DNA of 9,882 nucleotides, taken from positions 1-9,882 of the forward strand of contig DVEE01000468.1 of the NCBI GenBank assembly GCA_015295885.1, read 5' to 3'. Positions within the stretch are counted from its first letter, which is position 1, and each line of letters opens with the position of its first letter. The notes under the pieces were generated by a model. It did not search any database. It was not told the DNA's origin and was given only the letters and a program-made list of their open reading frames with translations. Below, one piece after another: positions 5,643-9,882 of this stretch. This stretch comes from Leptolyngbyaceae cyanobacterium M65_K2018_010. GTDB taxonomy: Bacteria > Cyanobacteriota > Cyanobacteriia > Phormidesmidales > Phormidesmidaceae. Both the position numbers and the translations under genes were made by a program.

Positions 5643-7415
5643 TTGACCGCCGCCGTGTTGGACCCAATACCGGGGATGCCCCAGGCCACCTCTGAGGGAA
5701 CTGCCACCCAGTCCCCACCCAATTTTCAGTTTGATGCCATTGAAGCCGCCCTCCATGACCTCGCCGCTGGGCGAGCCATTGTCGTGGTAGACGATGAAAA
5801 TCGCGAGAATGAGGGGGATGTGATCTGCGCGGCCCAGTTTGCCACCCCCGATATCATCAATTTCATGGCCGTGGAGGCCAGGGGGCTCATTTGTCTGGCG
5901 ATGACCGGTGAGCGCCTCGACCAGTTGGATCTACCGCTGATGGTCAGCCCCAGTAGCTTTGAGGATGAAAACGAGCAAACAGCCTTCACGGTTAGCATCG
6001 ACGCCGCTCCATCCTGGGGGGTCACAACCGGGATTTCCGCTGAGGACCGGGCCCGCACCATTCAGGTGGCGATTAACCCCAATGCTCGTCCTAGTGACCT
6101 GCGTCGACCAGGGCATATTTTCCCACTGCGGGCCAAGCAGGGCGGGGTACTCAAGCGGGCCGGCCACACCGAAGCCGGAGTCGATCTGGCTCGTCTGGCG
6201 GGGCTGTACCCGGCCGGGGTCATCTGTGAAATTCAAAACCCTGATGGGTCCATGGCCCGCCTGCCCGAGCTGATCGACTACGCCAAAACCTTCGGCCTAA
6301 AGCTAATCAGTATCGCCGATTTAATTAGTTACCGGCTTCAGCATGAGCGATTTATCCAGCGGGAAGCCGTGGCTGATCTGCCGACCCAGTTTGGTCAGTT
6401 CAAAATCTATGCCTACCGCAACCTGCTCGATCATTCGGAGCATGTCGCCTTAGTCAAGGGTGATCCAGCTACCTTTGCCGCGGGCACGGTGATGGTGCGA
6501 GTCCACTCCGAATGCCTGACCGGCGACGCCTTTGGCTCTCTGCGGTGCGACTGTCGGATGCAACTCCAGGCAGCTCTTAAGATGATCGAGTCGGCCGGAC
6601 GAGGGGTGGTCGTGTACCTGCGCCAGGAAGGCCGCGGCATTGGCCTGATCAACAAACTGAAGGCCTACTCCCTACAAGATCTGGGGCTGGACACCGTAGA
6701 GGCTAATGAAAAACTGGGCTTGCCGGTGGACCAGCGCAACTATGGCATAGGCGCCCAAATTCTCAATGACATCGGCGTTAAACAGTTTTGCTTAATTACC
6801 AATAACCCCCGCAAAATCGCTGGACTCAAGGGGTACGGCCTGGAAATGGTGGACCGAGTGCCTCTGATTATCGAGGCTACCCCCTACAACTCCAACTACC
6901 TGACCACCAAGGCCCAAAAGTTGGGGCATCTGATGGTGCAGACCTACCTGGCGACGGTGGCGATTCACTGGCGTACGGGCCCCCTCTCCGCGGAAAGCCG
7001 CTATCAAAAGCTCGAAAAGCTCCGTCACCTGGCCCAGACCCAGGGATTACTGTTGCAGGAAGAAGCCAGGCCCGTGGCATCGGCTCTGTTTAGCCAACCC
7101 CACCAGATTGTGCATTTGGGGTTAGGCAGTCCTAGGGAAGTCGAGGGGACCTGGTACTGCGATGGTGAACATCCCAGGTTGATCGCCTTGGCCGCGGTTT
7201 TAGACAATCTGGCTAGCTGGCCTGATATTGAACAGTTGGCCTTTTTAGTATCCGCCGGCAGTGACCCCTTCAGCGGCCTCCAAGTGGGACTCAATCGGCA
7301 AGTCTTTCACCGGAGCACTCCCCCTAGCGCAGAGGATGTCAGCCCCTCAGATCTGTGTGATAGCTTGGAAACCCAGCGTATTTACGTGTTTTCCAACCAT
7401 ATTCCTACGGACTAG
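5643..7415 (+). CDS. ribBA: Bifunctional RibBA: DHBP synthase / GTP cyclohydrolase II
   Basis: This fused enzyme supplies both precursors of riboflavin: the RibB half makes 3,4-dihydroxy-2-butanone 4-phosphate from ribulose 5-phosphate, and the RibA half opens GTP. RibB covers about residues 27-235, with the acidic loop DDENRENEGD (50-59) and the GHTEAGVDL motif (His175, Glu177). RibA covers about 240-430, with zinc ligands Cys291, Cys302 and Cys304 in a C-X10-C-X-C arrangement and the RQEGRGIGL loop. Both active sites look intact. Some 160 further residues (about 430-590) follow the RibA core and resemble neither domain. The start is uncertain: the frame opens with TTG at 5643, while GTG at 5655 and ATG at 5676 are alternatives; the ATG would remove eleven non-conserved residues. 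None has a convincing ribosome-binding site. It is divergent from argC and has no visible FMN riboswitch. Confidence 0.97.
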   Translation: MTAAVLDPIPGMPQATSEGTATQSPPNFQFDAIEAALHDLAAGRAIVVVDDENRENEGDVICAAQFATPDIINFMAVEARGLICLAMTGERLDQLDLPLMVSPSSFEDENEQTAFTVSIDAAPSWGVTTGISAEDRARTIQVAINPNARPSDLRRPGHIFPLRAKQGGVLKRAGHTEAGVDLARLAGLYPAGVICEIQNPDGSMARLPELIDYAKTFGLKLISIADLISYRLQHERFIQREAVADLPTQFGQFKIYAYRNLLDHSEHVALVKGDPATFAAGTVMVRVHSECLTGDAFGSLRCDCRMQLQAALKMIESAGRGVVVYLRQEGRGIGLINKLKAYSLQDLGLDTVEANEKLGLPVDQRNYGIGAQILNDIGVKQFCLITNNPRKIAGLKGYGLEMVDRVPLIIEATPYNSNYLTTKAQKLGHLMVQTYLATVAIHWRTGPLSAESRYQKLEKLRHLAQTQGLLLQEEARPVASALFSQPHQIVHLGLGSPREVEGTWYCDGEHPRLIALAAVLDNLASWPDIEQLAFLVSAGSDPFSGLQVGLNRQVFHRSTPPSAEDVSPSDLCDSLETQRIYVFSNHIPTD

Positions 7416-7449
7416 CCCCTCTCTTTGCCAGTGGATGAAACTGTCCTAG

Positions 7450-7470
7450 CTTCCCTGCTTAGCTGGGAAG
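7450..7470 (+). terminator. Weak hairpin after ribBA
   Basis: CTTCCC (7450-7455) pairs with GGGAAG (7465-7470) across a 9-base loop, 35 bp after the ribBA stop. There is no T-run, so termination would be inefficient or factor-dependent, and read-through into the MBL-fold gene is possible. Confidence 0.3.
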
Positions 7471-7531
7471 AGCCCGGTCTAAACTAAACTATCTAGGGCG
7501 ACCTATGCAGTGCGGGAGTGCAAAACTAACG

Positions 7532-8305
7532 ATGAAACGGCGGAAATTTTTGAGCTATGGGAGTTCAGGGTTAGTCACGACAATGGGTCTAGGCGCTCTT
7601 CATCGCGGATCCTTCGCCCAAGTCCAGAGCGATCGCGTCACCCTGCGCAGCCTTGGCTTAACGGCATTCCTTTTTACGGGCAGCGGCTATCGGCTCTTAG
7701 TGAACCCCTTTCGTCGCATTGGCTGCACCGCTGGCTTCCCTTCCCCGGCAGTACCGGCAGACATTGTCATGATCAGCAGCCGCCTGTTTTATGAGGGCTT
7801 TCTCAATGAGCTTCCCGAGAACCCCAAGGTGCTGACGGAGCCGGGGGTCTATGACTTTACCAACCTCAAGATTCAGGGCATTTTAACCCCCCACGATCGG
7901 GAGGGGGGACGTCGCTTTGGCAACAACGTGATCTGGAAATGGACTCAAGGCGGAATTAACATTGTTCATATGGGCGGAGCCGCGGCCCCCCTGCGGGTTG
8001 AGGATCAAATTTTGTTGGGTCGCCCCGATGTGCTGCTGGTGCCGGTTGGGGGTACCCCCTACGTCTATACCCCGGCAGAGGCGGTACAGGCGATTCAGGT
8101 GCTGAAACCTAAGGTGGTGATCCCCACCTACTTTTTGACCAGCGCCGCCGATGATACCTGCGAACTAAAACCCGTGGACGAGTTTCTGGCCCTGATGCAG
8201 GGTACCCCCATCACCCGTGCTCCCTCGGGGGCCCTCTCCATTCGACCCAGTGACTTGCCCACCCAGGGTATGCGCATTCAGGTGTATCAGTATCCCGTTG
8301 CCTAG
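7532..8305 (+). CDS. Tat-exported MBL-fold (UlaG-like) protein with degenerate metal site
   Basis: The 257-residue product starts MKRRKFL, a twin-arginine signal, followed by a hydrophobic stretch and a likely cleavage after Ala29 (SFA-QV), so a folded protein should be sent to the periplasm or thylakoid lumen. I chose the ATG at 7532 because it puts the twin arginine at residues 3-4; an ATG at 7505 adds nine residues and is also possible. The body follows the UlaG-like metallo-beta-lactamase fold: LVNPF (56-60), DIVMISS (77-83), TPHD (119-122) and IVHMGG (144-149). The metal ligands are largely missing. Where HxHxDH should follow DIVMI, the sequence is SSRLFYEG; the HxGD motif is HMGG; the late PxH is PTY. 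It may be a binding protein or an enzyme with a different mechanism. pepP follows on the same strand 89 bp later (17 bp to its earliest possible start), so the two may be co-transcribed. Confidence 0.85.
   Translation: MKRRKFLSYGSSGLVTTMGLGALHRGSFAQVQSDRVTLRSLGLTAFLFTGSGYRLLVNPFRRIGCTAGFPSPAVPADIVMISSRLFYEGFLNELPENPKVLTEPGVYDFTNLKIQGILTPHDREGGRRFGNNVIWKWTQGGINIVHMGGAAAPLRVEDQILLGRPDVLLVPVGGTPYVYTPAEAVQAIQVLKPKVVIPTYFLTSAADDTCELKPVDEFLALMQGTPITRAPSGALSIRPSDLPTQGMRIQVYQYPVA
7629..7636. repeat. HIP1 octamer GCGATCGC
   Basis: This copy lies just after the Tat signal-coding part of the MBL-fold gene. Confidence 0.9.
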
Positions 8306-8320
8306 GGACTCCGGCCTAGG
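8301..8320. repeat. CCTAGG inverted repeat at the MBL-pepP junction
   Basis: Two CCTAGG copies (8301-8306 and 8315-8320), each self-complementary, flank an 8-base spacer and can pair as a 6-bp stem across the end of the MBL-fold gene. No T-run follows, so it is a weak transcript-end or processing candidate at best. Confidence 0.3.
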
Positions 8321-8394
8321 GCTTGCCCCTACCCGCGCAACCCGATCAAGGAACTAGGCGGTCCTTGTTTCCCCCATCTCTCTCCCTAGAATCT

Positions 8395-9705
8395 ATGTTG
8401 CCTCTCTATTCTCAGCGTCGCCAGCGTGTCATGGAGTTAATTGGCCAGGGTACGGCCGTGTTTGCCAGCGCCCCTACCGTGGTCATGCACCATGATGTTG
8501 AGCATCCCTTTCGGCAAGACAGTAATTTTTACTACCTAACCGGCTTTAATGAGCCCGAGGCGGTGGCCGTTTTGGCTCCCCACCACGAGGAGCATCGGTT
8601 TGTGCTGTTTGTGCGCCCCAAGGATCAGGAAAAGGAAACCTGGTCAGGGTATCGGGTTGGGGTGGAGCAGGCCAAGGAACAGTATGGAGCCGATGCGGTT
8701 TACCCCATCGCCGAGTTAGATGAACACCTACCCCAGTATCTGGAGAAGGCGGATCGCCTCTACTACCACTTTGGCCACAATCAAACCCTGAACACGGCCA
8801 TTCTGAAGCACTGGCAGAAATTACTCGCCACCTACCACAAGCGGGGCACTGGGCCAGTGGCCATTGAGGATGCGACTCTACTGATGCAGCATTTGCGCCG
8901 GGTTAAGGATCCAGAGGAACTGGCGCTACTGCGAAGGGCGATCGCTATCTCGGCCAAGGCCCATAACTATGCCCGCGAAATTGCCCGTCCTGGCCGCTAC
9001 GAGTACGAAATCCAGGCGGAGATGGAGCATATTTTCCGTCTAGAGGGAGCCCAGGGCCCCGCCTATCCGTCTATCGTGGCCTCCGGGGTGAATGCCTGCA
9101 TCCTCCACTACATTGAGAATAACCGGCGCATGGAAGAGGGAGATTTGCTGTTGATTGATGCGGGTTGCGCCTACGATTACTACAACGCTGACATTACCCG
9201 CACCTTTCCGGTGGGCGGCAAGTTTACCGAGGAGCAGCGGATTCTTTATGAATTGGTACTAGCCGCTCAGGAGCGGGCGATCGCGGCGGTGCAGCCGGGT
9301 GCTCCCTTCAACGAGTTCCACGATGCCGCCACGCGCACCCTCACCGAGGGCATGGTCGAACTAGGTCTCTTGAAGGGCAATGTGGACACCCTGATCGAGG
9401 AGAAGAAGCATAAAGCCTTCTTTATGCATGGCACCGGCCATTTCCTAGGGTTGGATGTTCACGATGCCGGTATTTTGCGCAATCCCGATAAAACCTGGAA
9501 ACCCTTTGAAGTGGGCAATGTGGTCACCGTAGAGCCTGGCATTTACATTTCCCCCACCTACGAGCCAGTGGAAGGACAACCCCAAATTGACGACCGTTGG
9601 CGGGGCCTTGGCATCCGCATTGAAGACGATGTTCTGGTGACTGAGACGGGCCACGAAGTCCTGACAGCAGCGGTGCCCAAAAGCCTGGAGGCGATGGCTG
9701 GCTGA
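8395..9705 (+). CDS. pepP: Xaa-Pro aminopeptidase P (PepP, M24B family)
   Basis: Aminopeptidase P removes an N-terminal residue from peptides whose second residue is proline, using two manganese ions in a pita-bread fold. The 436-residue product has the PepP-type N-terminal domain (motifs FRQDSNFYYLTGFNEPEA and ETWSGYRVG) and the M24 catalytic domain from about residue 170. All five metal ligands are present: Asp255 (IDAG), Asp266 (DITR), His349 (GHFLG), Glu380 (VEPG) and Glu410 (RIEDD). Supporting histidines lie in MHG (345) and DVHD. I chose the ATG at 8395, which gives a length close to the E. coli enzyme; the frame stays open to a TTG at 8323, which would add 24 non-conserved residues. 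No signal peptide is seen, so it acts in the cytoplasm. It follows the MBL-fold gene on the same strand and ends 6 bp before a convergent gene. Confidence 0.96.
   Translation: MLPLYSQRRQRVMELIGQGTAVFASAPTVVMHHDVEHPFRQDSNFYYLTGFNEPEAVAVLAPHHEEHRFVLFVRPKDQEKETWSGYRVGVEQAKEQYGADAVYPIAELDEHLPQYLEKADRLYYHFGHNQTLNTAILKHWQKLLATYHKRGTGPVAIEDATLLMQHLRRVKDPEELALLRRAIAISAKAHNYAREIARPGRYEYEIQAEMEHIFRLEGAQGPAYPSIVASGVNACILHYIENNRRMEEGDLLLIDAGCAYDYYNADITRTFPVGGKFTEEQRILYELVLAAQERAIAAVQPGAPFNEFHDAATRTLTEGMVELGLLKGNVDTLIEEKKHKAFFMHGTGHFLGLDVHDAGILRNPDKTWKPFEVGNVVTVEPGIYISPTYEPVEGQPQIDDRWRGLGIRIEDDVLVTETGHEVLTAAVPKSLEAMAG
8938..8945. repeat. HIP1 octamer GCGATCGC
   Basis: This copy lies in pepP near the start of the catalytic domain. 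Confidence 0.9.
9277..9284. repeat. HIP1 octamer GCGATCGC
   Basis: This second pepP copy lies between the codons for the aspartate and histidine metal ligands. Confidence 0.9.
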
Positions 9706-9711
9706 GGCGAC

Positions 9712-9882
9712 CTACAGGCAACCCTCGGGCCAGGTGACGGAGGGAAACTGGCCAGCTCGAAATTGGACCACCCGACCCCGCTCATCGGTTTCAAACACCA
9801 GGCGGTACAGGTCTTCTCCCGGAGTCTTCGGCTTGAAAATGACAGTCTTGCCCCGGGTGACTGGATTGGGGAGCACCTCGAG
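9712..9882 (-). CDS. C-terminal fragment of an unrecognised protein (5' end outside window)
   Basis: Reading the minus strand from the window edge, a frame is open for 56 residues and ends at TAG (9712-9714). The translation contains GKTVIFKPKTPGEDLYR and VFETDERGRVVQFRAGQFP and ends VTWPEGCL. The alternating charged and hydrophobic pattern looks like beta-strands, and a near-terminal Cys is notable. I think I have seen similar C-termini in conserved cyanobacterial proteins of unknown function, but cannot name a family. Its stop lies 6 bp from the pepP stop in convergent orientation. It has no start codon in the window, so it is easily missed; the coding call rests on the open frame to the edge and protein-like composition. 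Confidence 0.65.
   Translation of the reverse strand, partial: LEVLPNPVTRGKTVIFKPKTPGEDLYRLVFETDERGRVVQFRAGQFPSVTWPEGCL

Noticed and set aside
5726..6236. Long minus-strand frames opposite ribBA
   Set aside because: They mirror the codon structure of ribBA, have no ribosome-binding sites and resemble no protein.
9877..9882. CTCGAG at the very end as a cloning junction
   Set aside because: A single XhoI hexamer is common by chance, and the coding frame runs through it without disruption.

Overview
The window is a stretch of cyanobacterial chromosome. The clearest sign is a complete psbI gene, which encodes a 38-residue photosystem II subunit found only in oxygenic phototrophs. Supporting signs are a fused RibBA with a long C-terminal extension, a DUF3769-type outer-membrane protein, and five copies of the cyanobacterial HIP1 octamer GCGATCGC, where roughly 0.2-0.3 would be expected by chance. 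The DNA is fairly GC-rich and genes are densely packed. I cannot name the genus from this sequence alone.

Layout, left to right. (1) The 3' end of an unrecognised + strand gene (2-265). (2) psbI on + (419-535), closed by a good intrinsic terminator (590-615). (3) A 735-residue OstA/LptD-like (DUF3769) outer-membrane protein on + (636-2843). (4) Convergent to it, a PPP-family metallophosphatase on - (2859-3620). (5) A 393-bp divergent intergenic region with a strong hairpin and a candidate promoter. (6) A small single-pass membrane, coiled-coil protein on + (4014-4394). (7) argC on - (4429-5493), convergent with it. (8) ribBA on +, read from a shared divergent region. (9) A Tat-exported metallo-beta-lactamase-fold protein on + whose metal ligands appear lost (7532-8305). 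(10) pepP, aminopeptidase P, on + (8395-9705). (11) The 3' end of an unrecognised - strand gene (9712-9882), convergent with pepP.

The genes are mostly unrelated housekeeping functions: photosystem II assembly, envelope biogenesis, arginine synthesis, riboflavin synthesis and peptide turnover. There is no phage, transposon, CRISPR array, tRNA or rRNA, and no obvious defence or biosynthetic cluster. The only likely co-transcribed pair is the MBL-fold gene with pepP; ribBA may feed into them. Three convergent gene pairs meet with only 6-34 bp between stop codons.

I do not see a clear new multi-gene system. The items most worth a second look are the MBL-fold protein with a dismantled active site behind a Tat signal, the FtsL/FtsB-like small membrane protein, the ~160-residue tail of RibBA, the export puzzle and lone cysteine pair of the DUF3769 protein, the psbI terminator sitting directly before that gene, and the structured intergenic region at 3621-4013.
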